DNA of 44,547 nt from an uncultured Prevotellaceae bacterium (GCA_947165675.1 CAMVBJ010000028.1:1-44547), one strand, 5' to 3'. Numbered from the stretch's first letter, positions 28,011 to 35,921 are shown. Notes: a model not told the origin generated them from the letters alone. Numbers and translations are program-made.

Positions 28011-28018
28011 TATCTTTG
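28011..28018 (+). promoter_or_regulatory. Predicted -7 box for the sodium:solute symporter gene
   Basis: TATCTTTG followed by CACC lies 28 bases before ATG 28047. It falls inside the longer open frame that begins at GTG 27984, which argues for the 28047 start. Confidence 0.6.
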
Positions 28019-28046
28019 CACCCCAGTAAACAGTAAATCCTTTAGC

Positions 28047-29558
28047 ATGATATCCATCATACATCTCATAGGGGTCGTCCTCACCGTGGTTCTACTACTG
28101 GTCGTCAGTTGGTGGTCGGGGCGTCAGGTCAAGGACGCCAAAAGCTTCACCACAGGTGGCAACAGCGGCAGCTGGATGGTCTGTGGCGCGTTGTTGGGCA
28201 CGCTTGCTGGCGGGCAATCGACGATCGGCACCGCGCAGTTAGCCTTCTGCTATGGCCTGTCGGCATGGTGGTTCACGATCGGCGCCGGCCTTGGCTCGTT
28301 AGTGCTGGGACTGTTCTTTGCGGGTCCTTTGCGCCGCAGTGGTTGCTCCACCCTGCTCGAGGTAGTCAGTCGCGAGTATGGACACATGGCCGAGACCGTG
28401 GGCTCCATTCTGTTCCTGATCGGCATCTTTATCAGCATCATGTCTCAGGTGTTGTCATCCTCGGCGATGATCGGGAGCCTGTTCGGCATCCCCACGGTTT
28501 GGGCTTCGATCACGGGCGCTGTGCTCATCATGCTCATGGTGCTCTATGGCGGCATACGCAGTGCTGGCGTCGGGGGCATCGTCAAGCTCATCCTGCTTTA
28601 CCTCTGCTCGATTGTGGCGGGTATCGTCGTGTGGCACATTGCCGGTGGTTTGTCGGGATTGCGCGAGGGTGTTGATGCGATATACCAGTCCCCTACCCTT
28701 AATCATGCCAATGGCTTGACTGACGTCGAGAGCATCCATCACCGTTATGGCAGTCCGTTTGCCCGTGGCATCTTCAAGGACCTGGGCGGGTGTCTGTCGC
28801 TCATTCTGGGCGTGGTTTGCACCCAGAGTTACGCCCAGTGCATCTGGTCGGCAGCCAGCACTCCTAAGGCTCGGCGCGGTGCCGTGTTATGTGCGGTGTT
28901 CATGCCCATCATCGGTGCGGCATGCACCTTAGTCGGCATCTACATGCGTGGCCATTATGTCACGGCCGATGAGTTAAGGGCCCTCCAGGCGGCGGGCGAG
29001 ACGTTGCCCACCGGCATCGGTATCATTGAAAATTCAGCACAGGCTTTTCCAGCATTCATCCTCAAGCACCTCCCCGCATGGTTAGGCGGTTTGATGCTGG
29101 GTACGATGCTCATCAACATCCTGGGGTGTGGCAGCGGTCTGTCGTTGGGAGCCGCGACGATTCTCGTTCGGGACGTGTATGGCAACATCAAGCACCGCAT
29201 GGGCATGACGTCATCGCCATTGTCACAGCTGGCCCAGACGCGGTTGTCCATCATCGGCATTCTCACGGCAGCCGTTATCGCGACCTTGTTGTTCCACAGC
29301 AGTTTCATCAACGACCTGGGCTTCCTGTCATTAGGCTTGCGTGCGGTCGCCATCCTGTTCCCGTTGTGCTTTGCCCTGTGGTTCCCAGGACGTTTCCAGC
29401 CCAGCAGCGTGCTGTTGTCAATGCCCGTGGGTGTTGCCGCCATGCTCCTGGCCAACTTCACCTCCCTGCCCGGCGACGCCGTCTATTACGGCCTCACCGC
29501 CTCCCTCCTCATCCTCCTCACATTCAAACAACAAGGACAACATCAGTTACAACATTGA
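28047..29558 (+). CDS. Sodium:solute symporter family protein (SSS)
   Basis: The 503-residue membrane protein has about 13 helices. It starts with MISIIHLIGVVLTVV and shows SSS-type features: the KDAKSFTTGGNSGSWMVCGALLGTLAGGQSTIG segment between helices 1 and 2, SSSAMIGSLFGIPTVWASITG, and GCGSGLSLGAATILVRDVYG in the region of the sodium-binding helix. It takes up an organic solute with Na+; which one cannot be told. I prefer ATG 28047 over GTG 27984 because a -7 box lies between them. It stands alone and converges on the toxin-antitoxin pair. Confidence 0.88.
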   Translation: MISIIHLIGVVLTVVLLLVVSWWSGRQVKDAKSFTTGGNSGSWMVCGALLGTLAGGQSTIGTAQLAFCYGLSAWWFTIGAGLGSLVLGLFFAGPLRRSGCSTLLEVVSREYGHMAETVGSILFLIGIFISIMSQVLSSSAMIGSLFGIPTVWASITGAVLIMLMVLYGGIRSAGVGGIVKLILLYLCSIVAGIVVWHIAGGLSGLREGVDAIYQSPTLNHANGLTDVESIHHRYGSPFARGIFKDLGGCLSLILGVVCTQSYAQCIWSAASTPKARRGAVLCAVFMPIIGAACTLVGIYMRGHYVTADELRALQAAGETLPTGIGIIENSAQAFPAFILKHLPAWLGGLMLGTMLINILGCGSGLSLGAATILVRDVYGNIKHRMGMTSSPLSQLAQTRLSIIGILTAAVIATLLFHSSFINDLGFLSLGLRAVAILFPLCFALWFPGRFQPSSVLLSMPVGVAAMLLANFTSLPGDAVYYGLTASLLILLTFKQQGQHQLQH

Positions 29559-29575
29559 CAACAGAAATAAGGGTG

Positions 29576-29986
29576 TCAGCGTTCTTGTGATTCAAGGATT
29601 TCAAGCATCTCGGCGGGAGTTACCACAATAGGCTTCTTAGGGAAGTGCTTGGTATTGCCCGTCACCAGATAAGCATCCTCCTTGGATAACGCCACCTCAT
29701 AGAAAACGGCATCATCAGGGTCTGGGAAGAATTCACCACTTGAAATCCGTTCAGCCGAAATACCTTTCTCATGAATCGCATTTATATAATAGTCAATAAT
29801 TCGGGGTGTAAACCGAAATTTTGCGCGTCCCAGTACATCCCTGTATTCATTGATGATGTCAGCATTATATAAGGGAATAATCTTATCCATTAAAAACGCT
29901 TCGACAACTTTAACTGTTGCCGACTCAATATTATGCGTCAACAATGCTGATACAATAACGTTTGTATCAATTACTGCGTGTATCAT
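29576..29986 (-). CDS. PIN-domain toxin (putative toxin-antitoxin component, COG1569-like)
   Basis: The 136-residue protein has the PIN nuclease layout: MIHAVIDTNVIVSALL with Asp7, a Glu in the middle (IINEYRDVLG), then FFPDPDDAVFYEVALSKEDAYLVTGNTKHF with the further acidic residues. PIN toxins are metal-dependent RNases, often cutting tRNA or rRNA. It overlaps the antitoxin by 4 bases (ATGA), a classic TA coupling. The A/T-rich codon use differs from the GC-rich flanking symporter, suggesting acquisition. Confidence 0.85.
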   Translation of the reverse strand: MIHAVIDTNVIVSALLTHNIESATVKVVEAFLMDKIIPLYNADIINEYRDVLGRAKFRFTPRIIDYYINAIHEKGISAERISSGEFFPDPDDAVFYEVALSKEDAYLVTGNTKHFPKKPIVVTPAEMLEILESQER

Positions 29987-30276
29987 TTCCGAGCTGCTCT
30001 TGCCGCACTAATCTCTTGATTGATTTCTTCTAAACTCATCTCGGGGACACCATTCTTTTGAGCCTCGGCTCGCAATGCATAAAATGCTGACAAACCATCT
30101 ATTGGCTCTTCTTCCTTGGATGCTTTGATCTCGAAGGGGATGGCACGCTCACGCACCACCGCCTTGGCGAATATATTCATTGCCGTGTTTACGCTCATGC
30201 CAAACTGCGCACACAACTCTTCAAACGCAGCTTTCAAACCTATGTCCATGCGGACTGTCATTGATACTTGTGCCAT
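29983..30276 (-). CDS. RelB/DinJ-type antitoxin
   Basis: The 97-residue protein has the ribbon-helix-helix start typical of RelB/DinJ: QVSMTVRMDIGLKAAFEELC followed by FGMSVNTAMNIFAKAVVRER. The C-terminal half (EEPIDGLSAFYALRAEAQ, then EEINQEISAARAARK) is the predicted toxin-binding part. DinJ/RelB are normally paired with YafQ/RelE toxins; here the partner is a PIN-type toxin, so the pairing is a hybrid. It likely represses its own operon by binding the inverted repeats just upstream at 30288-30357. Confidence 0.85.
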   Translation of the reverse strand: MAQVSMTVRMDIGLKAAFEELCAQFGMSVNTAMNIFAKAVVRERAIPFEIKASKEEEPIDGLSAFYALRAEAQKNGVPEMSLEEINQEISAARAARK

Positions 30277-30287
30277 AACAGTGAAAT

Positions 30288-30357
30288 AAATTTACGTCAT
30301 TATGACTGCAAAATAAATAAATTTCAAACTATTTTGCAAGCAAAATGACGTAAATTT
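30288..30357. promoter_or_regulatory. Nested inverted repeats upstream of the TA operon (probable operator)
   Basis: The outer arms are perfect 14-mers, AAATTTACGTCATT (30288-30301) and its reverse complement (30344-30357). The inner arms are perfect 9-mers, TGCAAAATA (30307-30315) and TATTTTGCA (30330-30338). The block starts 12 bases before the antitoxin ATG, where the promoter must lie. A RelB-type repressor site is the simplest reading; a foldback in DNA or RNA is the alternative. The binding itself is inferred. Confidence 0.65.
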
Positions 30358-30472
30358 CAATCCCAAAATATACTTTGCTTATTTCGACGTTTTACTTCAC
30401 ACATTAACTGGAGAAAACATCGGAATTAAAATTTATTTAATTCCAGAGAGGTATTATTTGGCGAGAAAAATG

Positions 30473-30480
30473 TAACTTTG
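30473..30480 (+). promoter_or_regulatory. Predicted -7 box of the structured RNA
   Basis: TAACTTTG matches TAnnTTTG and is followed by TGGATTCC. The predicted start near 30487 coincides with the base of the first hairpin. No TTTG lies 19 bases upstream. Confidence 0.55.
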
Positions 30481-30486
30481 TGGATT

Positions 30487-30768
30487 CCATGACAATGGCT
30501 GCCTTGTGGCGGCACGTCAGGGAATAGACATTTTGTTATAAGAAAGGCGTTTATTTGCGCTTTGTGCTTGGCATATCAGAATCTTGCAAATTCAAACCAC
30601 AGCCAAGACCGAAGCAATGATAGATAGCCCTGCTTGGATATGTATGACATCTGTTCATCACATATTCGGCGTGGGTTCTCTGTATTGCTCGTTCAGTCTG
30701 TTGGGGTATGCTAGAACCTTGAATCGCGGGACGAGTGACAGGCACAGACTCCCGCGCCATTTCTTTTT
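30487..30768 (+). ncRNA. Predicted structured non-coding RNA (about 280 bases)
   Basis: No credible coding frame covers this stretch, yet it folds into a chain of helices. They are: TTCC.TGAC/GTCA.GGAA with inner GCTGCC/GGCGGC (30485-30524); AAAG.CG/CGCTTT (about 30543-30563); CTTGGC/GCCAAG (30567-30572 with 30602-30607); ATATGT/ACATAT plus ATGA/TCAT (30638-30665); GGTTCT/AGAACC (30674-30679 with 30713-30718); and CGCGGGA/TCCCGCG (30725-30731 with 30750-30756), followed by TTTCTTTTT as a likely terminator. It sits 50 bases before a secreted-protein gene, so it could be a standalone RNA or a long regulatory leader. I do not recognise a known riboswitch, tmRNA, RNase P or SRP RNA. Confidence 0.5.
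30725..30768 (+). terminator. Possible terminator at the end of the structured RNA
   Basis: CGCGGGA and TCCCGCG form a perfect 7-bp stem with GTG/CAC inside; CCA then TTTCTTTTT follows. The 3-base gap before the T-run makes it less than ideal; attenuation of the downstream gene is an alternative. Confidence 0.45.
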
Positions 30769-30818
30769 ACACCAACTCGCCCAACGGGGTAGCGGGGCAC
30801 CCAAAAACCTTTTTTATT

Positions 30819-31841
30819 ATGAAACACTTTTTTTCGTTTTCTATGTGTAATGACCATGCTCTGCTACTCCCTTAGCGGATTCGGAGAAACAACAAGTATG
30901 AGAGTCGGTGACAGCTACAGAATTATCGTGCCTGATATTATAACATATGGCAACTTTAATAGTGAATATCATAGTTATCAATTTACATGGTCTGGCATCG
31001 ATGCTGTATTTTTTGATGTTCAGTATTCAGTTTCTCATTCCTCAACTGATGCAATAGGCAATAATGTTGCAAATATCACACTCAAGCAGCCGTTTGAAGG
31101 GAAAAAAACAATACAATGTGTAGCTAAATATATTCTCAATAATTATCAACAAAGTCGAACATACACTTACGAGATCACTTGTTCCCCAGTGGACATAGCA
31201 CTTTATCCTACGGTAATGTCATTAGACATGGGTCAAAGCCAGACATTGCAGTGGCAATTCAATCCATCGAATACGCAATATGGAGCTACGGTCATGTTCT
31301 CTTCCAGTGATATTAGTGTTGCCGATGTTGACTTTAATGGCAAAATCACGGCAAGGGGTGCAGGTACCACCACTATTACCGCCACTACCAATTACTTCAC
31401 CACGGCCACTTGCCAAGTGACCGTTAATCCGATGCTCGCAACATCCATCAACCTGAACCAGAGTGCAATGAATCTCACAGTCGGCTCATCTCAGAAGCTC
31501 ACGGCTACAGTCTTGCCTGCTGGTGCCAGTGACAAGTCTCCTGGTCGAGCAGTGACCCGAGTGTGGCAAGGGTTGTAGGTGGCACGGTCTATGCCCAAGC
31601 AATGGGTGAATGCTTGATTACCGCCCGCACCCTTGACGGCACCAATCTGACTGCCGACTGCCTCATCATGGTCTATCCCGAGGGTGAGGTGCCTACACCA
31701 ACAGGCCTTACTGGTGACATGAACGGCGACGGCAAAATTAGTATAGCTGATGTAACTGCTCTTATCGACTATCTTTTAAGCGGAAACGGCTCAAATAATA
31801 GCGGTAGCAACGAAGGAGCCTTGGATGGACTTATTTGGTAA
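30819..31841 (+). pseudogene. Secreted Big_2-domain/dockerin-like protein gene, broken by two frameshifts
   Basis: The reading frame is cut twice. ATG 30819 begins MKHFF, but seven T (30828-30834) put the rest out of frame; with six T it continues as FRFLCVMTMLCYSLSGFG, a good signal peptide, into the long frame from 30850. Near 31537-31542 a second shift occurs: TCT-CC-TGG replaces the expected longer codon series before WSSSDPSVARVVGG, consistent with a loss of about four bases. The product has two bacterial Ig-like (Big_2) domains (VMSLDMGQSQTLQWQFNPSN, then SINLNQSAMNLTVGSSQKLTATVLPAG) and one dockerin-like loop (GDMNGDGKISIADVTALIDYLL). The A/T-rich beginning suggests transfer. The T7 tract could be slippage-switched; the second shift makes decay more likely. 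Confidence 0.8.
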
Positions 31842-31878
31842 GAGCCCTTAATACCAGAGAGTACTTAATGGACGCAAG

Positions 31879-31912
31879 TCAAGGCGTGGCTCCATACCGT
31901 GTCACGCCTTGA
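31879..31912 (+). terminator. Hairpin after the Big_2/dockerin gene
   Basis: A perfect 10-bp stem, TCAAGGCGTG (31879-31888) with CACGCCTTGA (31903-31912), lies 37 bases after the end of the broken gene. The following T content is weak. Confidence 0.55.
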
Positions 31913-31970
31913 TTATGTAGATATTGTCAGTATTGCGACAGCAATACTCCTTTATAATATATTTCTATGA

Positions 31971-32063
31971 AAAAAATGGAAAAAATGGAAAATGGAAAAA
32001 AACCCACAGTCCCTAAAGCCAAAAACCTAAAGCCTATTTTTTCCATTTTTTCCATTTTTTCCA
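31971..32063. repeat. Long inverted repeat made of GGAAAAAAT units
   Basis: The left arm (31977-32002) is built of repeated TGGAAAAAA-type units and the right arm (32036-32063) of their complement, with a 33-base loop. The stem is nearly perfect apart from one shortened unit. It lies between two convergent genes. It may be a bidirectional terminator or a copy of a dispersed palindromic repeat; copy number elsewhere in the genome decides. The remainder of the 272-base gap contains only a small AGTATTG/CAATACT hairpin (31929-31948). Confidence 0.65.
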
Positions 32064-32113
32064 CAAGTACGCGTGTCCTTGTACAATTCAGACAATATAG
32101 CAAAGCGACTTTC

Positions 32114-34669
32114 TCACATCGAGAGGATGTAGTCGATGACGGCATTGACGTCGGCGATGTTGACTTCGCTGTCGCCGTTGACGTCACCACCCGGCAGTGT
32201 GTTGCCCGAGAGGATCATATCGATGAGGGCGTTGACGTCGGCAATATTGACCTCGCCATCGCCATTGACGTCGCCCGACTGTCCCGACGCCTTGCGATAG
32301 ACAAACGAGATGGTGGGACCGTAGCCCGTGGTGTGGGTGTTACCGTCAAAGTCGAGGTAACTGGTCTTGCAGCGGGCATAATAGGTAGCGCCATCTTCCA
32401 GCAGCTTGCCATTGACCTTGATTTCCTCGGCTGGCAATGTGGTCTCGCACTGGCCATTCTTCAACGTCTCGATAAAGCGGGTGCGGCCCCATGTGGTGGC
32501 GCTGTTTGACACCTCCACGACATAACTGGTCGCCCATTGCTGAGGCTTGAGGGTGATGTGCTGCCCCTCAAGCAGCTCTCCACCATCGACAGGAACCGTA
32601 AAGTGGGCAGCCGCATGTGCTACCGAGAAACGCGACACATCGCTGGTCATCGTCTCGCCATCGACGGTGAGGATAACACGGGCAAAATAGGTATTACCTG
32701 GTTCCAGCAACTCCTCTGGAATCTCAAGCGAACCAGTGGTCGATGCCCCCGTGAAAACCGGTTGACTGAATGTATCATCACTTGCCACCTGCACGGTTGC
32801 GGCCTCGTTGCTGCCACAGGTGTACCACTCGACAGTAATGGGCACCTCCAGATCCTCGCTGCCATCGGCTGGCGTGATGATGGTCAACATCATGGGCGTG
32901 AAGGCACGCACCTCGCTCACGCCACTGTAGCAACTGTCGGCACATGACTGCACCCGCCAGTACTGCACCTGGCCATGAGCGATCTTGTGGAATGACAGGA
33001 TGCTGGCGGTCGTGTCGGTCACAGTTACCCGCTCAAGCACGTTGCTGAACTCGGGGCTGGAAGCCAGCTCGACAACATAGCTGGTCGCGCCTTCCACCTC
33101 ATGCCATGTGAATCTAAACGGCGCATCGACTGTAGCACCAGCGGCAGGAGCAATCAGCTCGGGATCATCGAGCTGGTCAAGCTCCACACTCAGGAAGGCT
33201 GGATCCCACTCGTTACCCACGCGGTCGAGCACGCACACGGCAAACTGGTAACCCTGCTGATACTGCGCCGGAATGTCATAGGCTGGCTCATAAGTCATGC
33301 CCAGCAGGTAATCGATCTGGCCATTGAAGGTGTTCACGTTCATCGTCATGGGAAAAGCATAGACCGAGTAACGCACGTTCTCATAGCCCTCCCACCGGAT
33401 ACTATTGCCCAAGCGCTCCAAGCCCTGCACCGCGCCAGGGTTATAGCCTTCCTTCCACGGCATGACGGGGGGCAGCGCGGGACGGGTGAAAACCGTGTTC
33501 TTGAGGTAATGCCCCAGTGAGTTGCTATTCAGAGCATACAGGTATCTGCATGAATAGAAAATGGCACCGGGATTGCCGTCCTGGGAACTGGTGCGGTTGA
33601 GTTCCACCTCGTCGGCATACTCCTTGTACTGCACCTCGGTAGAACCATTGGTAATGGACGATATCGAGGATGAGATATAGACCTGACGACCAAATTGTGC
33701 CGCCACCTTGCCCCACCAGGGGGTAATCTTGCCATAGTCGGCAGTAGCGCCGATTTTCCAATAGACCTGCGGCGAAATGTAGTCGATACTCTGGGAAGAA
33801 AGCCAAGCAAGCGGGTCACTGAAGATGCCGTTATACTGCCAGTCGCTGCCCGCTGGACATGGTTCCACACCATACTTGTCAGCCACAGCCGAACTCGTGG
33901 CAGCCACGCCTGCGGGCGAGATGCCATAACGCACGTCGGGGCGCGTCTCCTGGATCATGTCATAGACGGCACGCACCATCCGATTGACATTATCGCGGCG
34001 CCAGTCACCGAAGCTGAGCGACGTGCCCGAGGCCTGCCACTCGCCATAGTCCTGTGCCGTGGCATCGGTGGGAGTACCCTCAGGATAAAAGTAGTCGTCA
34101 TAGAGGATGCCATCCACGTCATAATTGGTAATGATCTCCTTGCAGACGGCCACGATGCGGTCGATGGTGCGTTGCTGACCAGGATCCAGGATAGTGTAAG
34201 TGCCATGGGTGAGCAGCCAGCCATCTTCCTTGAGTTCCTGGTCTTGAGGTGTATTCCAGTCGGTACCCGTGCTCCAGCGGTAAGGATTCACCCAGGCATG
34301 GCACTCCATGCCACGCTTGTGACACCCCTCAACGACATATTGCAGCGGGTCAAACCCGGGATCCTGACCACGGGTACCCGTCAGGTAACTCGACCAGGGT
34401 TCAAAACTCGACTGGTACATCGCGTCACACATCGAGCGCACTTGAAAATTCACCGCATTGAAGTTGTTGACCTGCAATGAGTCCAGCAGGCGGTCCATCT
34501 GTTGCATCTGCTTGGTGGCACCGGCACCCTGCGAGGGCCAGTCAAGACACCACACCGTGGCTATCCACGCCGAACGAAATTCCCGCTTGGGCATACCATA
34601 GGCCCATGCTTGCGTCATCCATACCGATAACAACAGCATCATCAATAGAGAGGTGGCAAATCGTTTCAT
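32114..34669 (-). CDS. GHL10-type (family 10-like) glycoside hydrolase with C-terminal dockerin-like repeats
   Basis: The 851-residue protein has a signal peptide (MKRFATSLLMMLLLSVW, cleaved near AWA). Residues about 28-370 match the GHL10/DUF187 barrel: REFRSAWIATVWCLDWPS, NAVNFQVRSMCDAMYQS, ECHAWVNPYRWS, and DGILYDDYFYP at about 186-195. Two FN3-like segments follow (about 505-680), then a further beta domain. The last 55 residues are two dockerin-like loops (GDVNGDGEVNIADVNALID, repeated as GDVNGDSE). GHL10 relatives act on peptidoglycan or complex glycans; the exact substrate is unknown. A -7 box (TATCTTTG, 34722-34715) lies upstream. Confidence 0.9.
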   Translation of the reverse strand: MKRFATSLLMMLLLSVWMTQAWAYGMPKREFRSAWIATVWCLDWPSQGAGATKQMQQMDRLLDSLQVNNFNAVNFQVRSMCDAMYQSSFEPWSSYLTGTRGQDPGFDPLQYVVEGCHKRGMECHAWVNPYRWSTGTDWNTPQDQELKEDGWLLTHGTYTILDPGQQRTIDRIVAVCKEIITNYDVDGILYDDYFYPEGTPTDATAQDYGEWQASGTSLSFGDWRRDNVNRMVRAVYDMIQETRPDVRYGISPAGVAATSSAVADKYGVEPCPAGSDWQYNGIFSDPLAWLSSQSIDYISPQVYWKIGATADYGKITPWWGKVAAQFGRQVYISSSISSITNGSTEVQYKEYADEVELNRTSSQDGNPGAIFYSCRYLYALNSNSLGHYLKNTVFTRPALPPVMPWKEGYNPGAVQGLERLGNSIRWEGYENVRYSVYAFPMTMNVNTFNGQIDYLLGMTYEPAYDIPAQYQQGYQFAVCVLDRVGNEWDPAFLSVELDQLDDPELIAPAAGATVDAPFRFTWHEVEGATSYVVELASSPEFSNVLERVTVTDTTASILSFHKIAHGQVQYWRVQSCADSCYSGVSEVRAFTPMMLTIITPADGSEDLEVPITVEWYTCGSNEAATVQVASDDTFSQPVFTGASTTGSLEIPEELLEPGNTYFARVILTVDGETMTSDVSRFSVAHAAAHFTVPVDGGELLEGQHITLKPQQWATSYVVEVSNSATTWGRTRFIETLKNGQCETTLPAEEIKVNGKLLEDGATYYARCKTSYLDFDGNTHTTGYGPTISFVYRKASGQSGDVNGDGEVNIADVNALIDMILSGNTLPGGDVNGDSEVNIADVNAVIDYILSM

Positions 34670-34714
34670 ATCCTAAATAATTGTGGTTAATCCTTAAAAA
34701 ATATTCACGCACGG

Positions 34715-34722
34715 CAAAGATA
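34715..34722 (-). promoter_or_regulatory. Predicted -7 box for the GHL10 gene
   Basis: The minus strand reads TATCTTTG, about 46 bases upstream of the start codon. The -33 position has CTTG and lies inside the terminator of the preceding genes. Confidence 0.6.
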
Positions 34723-34726
34723 ACGC

Positions 34727-34755
34727 AAAAAAGCACAACCACAAGCGGTTGTGCT
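34727..34755 (-). terminator. Terminator after the pyrE-SRPBCC unit
   Basis: AGCACAACC (34732-34740) pairs with GGTTGTGCT (34747-34755), and the minus strand continues into six T (34732-34727). It overlaps the promoter region of the next gene. Confidence 0.82.
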
Positions 34756-34786
34756 CTAACTTATAGTAATTTAACGATTCCACGGT

Positions 34787-35230
34787 TTACAATCGGTCAA
34801 AGGGTATGTGCGACAGCAATTCGCCGAAACGGTTGGCGCCTTCCTGTAACTGCCCTTCGACCATCTTGCGCATGAAGAACGGGAGCTGCAACTGCAACTC
34901 GGCGGTGCTCATGGTGGTAGCATCAGGCTGTGCCTCAAGGTTAATGACCATATTGATGGGCACGGGCGATTGAGAGGCGGTATAGACCACACGCCGACCC
35001 TCCATGCTATTCACGTGGTCGAGAGCCAGGGTCACTTCACCCATCGGGGACTGGATGGAAATTGAGTCCGTCCCAAACTTGACAGCATCAAGGTGTTGAC
35101 GGGCTTCTCCCTCCATCTTGTCGGCATTGGCCACAATCAGTTGCTCAATGAGGGAGGGATTGGTGAGTTTACTATAGATGGTGGCTGAGTCACATGCGAT
35201 GGCATGGGGAGCGCTCTTGAATGATTCCAT
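34787..35230 (-). CDS. SRPBCC (START/Bet v1-like) family protein
   Basis: The 147-residue cytosolic protein has the SRPBCC pattern: FKSAPHAIACDSATIYSKLTNPS at the start, central strands (SIQSPMGEVTLALDHVNSMEGRRVVYTA) and a long C-terminal helix (LPFFMRKMVEGQLQEGANRFGELLSHIPF). Such folds bind hydrophobic ligands. It follows pyrE with a 37-base gap, so the two are co-transcribed; I recall a similar pairing in other Bacteroidales. Role unknown. Confidence 0.8.
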   Translation of the reverse strand: MESFKSAPHAIACDSATIYSKLTNPSLIEQLIVANADKMEGEARQHLDAVKFGTDSISIQSPMGEVTLALDHVNSMEGRRVVYTASQSPVPINMVINLEAQPDATTMSTAELQLQLPFFMRKMVEGQLQEGANRFGELLSHIPFDRL

Positions 35231-35267
35231 TTGAGTTTTCAGTTATTCAGTTTTCAGTTGTTAGTTA

Positions 35268-35921
35268 TTAGTCAACGGCATCAAAGCCTGCAGGAGTCCA
35301 CGTTTCGGGATCGCTGTGCCATTGTTGCAGGGTGTCGGCATCGGCTCGCGTGATCTTGCCGCTGTCCATGGCCACGTCCATCATGGTTCCAAAGTTTGTC
35401 AACGTGATGATGGGCAGCTTGGCACGCTTGAGCCCCTTGGCAGCGTCAGCAAACTGGTAATCAAAGATAACCACTGCGCCTAAAACGATGCCTCCTGCTT
35501 CACGCACGGTATTGAGGCACTTCAGACAATTATTACCCGTTGAGAGCTGATCCTCGATGAGAACAACTTTCTGACCAGGCTTAATGTCGCCCTCGATAAG
35601 GTTCTCAAGGCCATGATCCTTAGGCGTGGAGCGGACATAGACCATGGGCAGCGCCAGGGAGTCGGCAACCAGCGCACCATGAGCGATGGCTCCCGTCGCG
35701 ATACCGGCAATCACATCGGCATCACCGAAGTTCTCCATGATAAGCCTCGCCATCTCCACCTTGATGAGATTGCGCACCTCGGGATAGGACAACGTCATCC
35801 TCAAGTCAGTATAGATGGGGGAATTCCAACCAGTTGCCCAGGAAAATGGGCTATCGGGCTGTAACTTTATTGCACTGATTTGCATCAGTTTTTCGGCAAG
35901 TAGGGTATCTATTTTTTTCAT
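35268..35921 (-). CDS. pyrE: Orotate phosphoribosyltransferase
   Basis: The 217-residue enzyme joins orotate and PRPP to give OMP in pyrimidine synthesis. Landmarks: KLQPDSPFSWATGWNSPIYTD, IAGIATGAIAHGALVADSL, YVRSTPKDHGLENLIEG and the PRPP loop VVLIEDQLSTGNN. The PRPP loop reads EDQLSTG, a variant of the more usual E/D-D-h-h-T/S-T-G pattern, with Gln at a normally hydrophobic position. I chose ATG 35921 (MKKIDTLLAEKL) because relatives begin there; ATG 35930 and a start at 36005 are in frame but add a leader without family resemblance. First gene of a two-gene unit. Confidence 0.92.
   Translation of the reverse strand: MKKIDTLLAEKLMQISAIKLQPDSPFSWATGWNSPIYTDLRMTLSYPEVRNLIKVEMARLIMENFGDADVIAGIATGAIAHGALVADSLALPMVYVRSTPKDHGLENLIEGDIKPGQKVVLIEDQLSTGNNCLKCLNTVREAGGIVLGAVVIFDYQFADAAKGLKRAKLPIITLTNFGTMMDVAMDSGKITRADADTLQQWHSDPETWTPAGFDAVD

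Noticed and set aside
30551-30850. Short frames on both strands across the structured RNA (30551-30760 minus, 30584-30850 plus)
   Set aside because: They show no domain, and the helices and promoter explain the interval better as RNA. Conservation of the peptide over the RNA fold would change this.
30277-30850. Retron-like or riboswitch element
   Set aside because: No reverse transcriptase is encoded nearby, and I could not match the conserved cores of cobalamin, TPP, FMN, SAM or preQ1 switches.
33695-34480. A 261-codon plus-strand frame opposite the GHL10 gene
   Set aside because: It is antisense to the conserved glycoside hydrolase barrel and has no recognisable domain.
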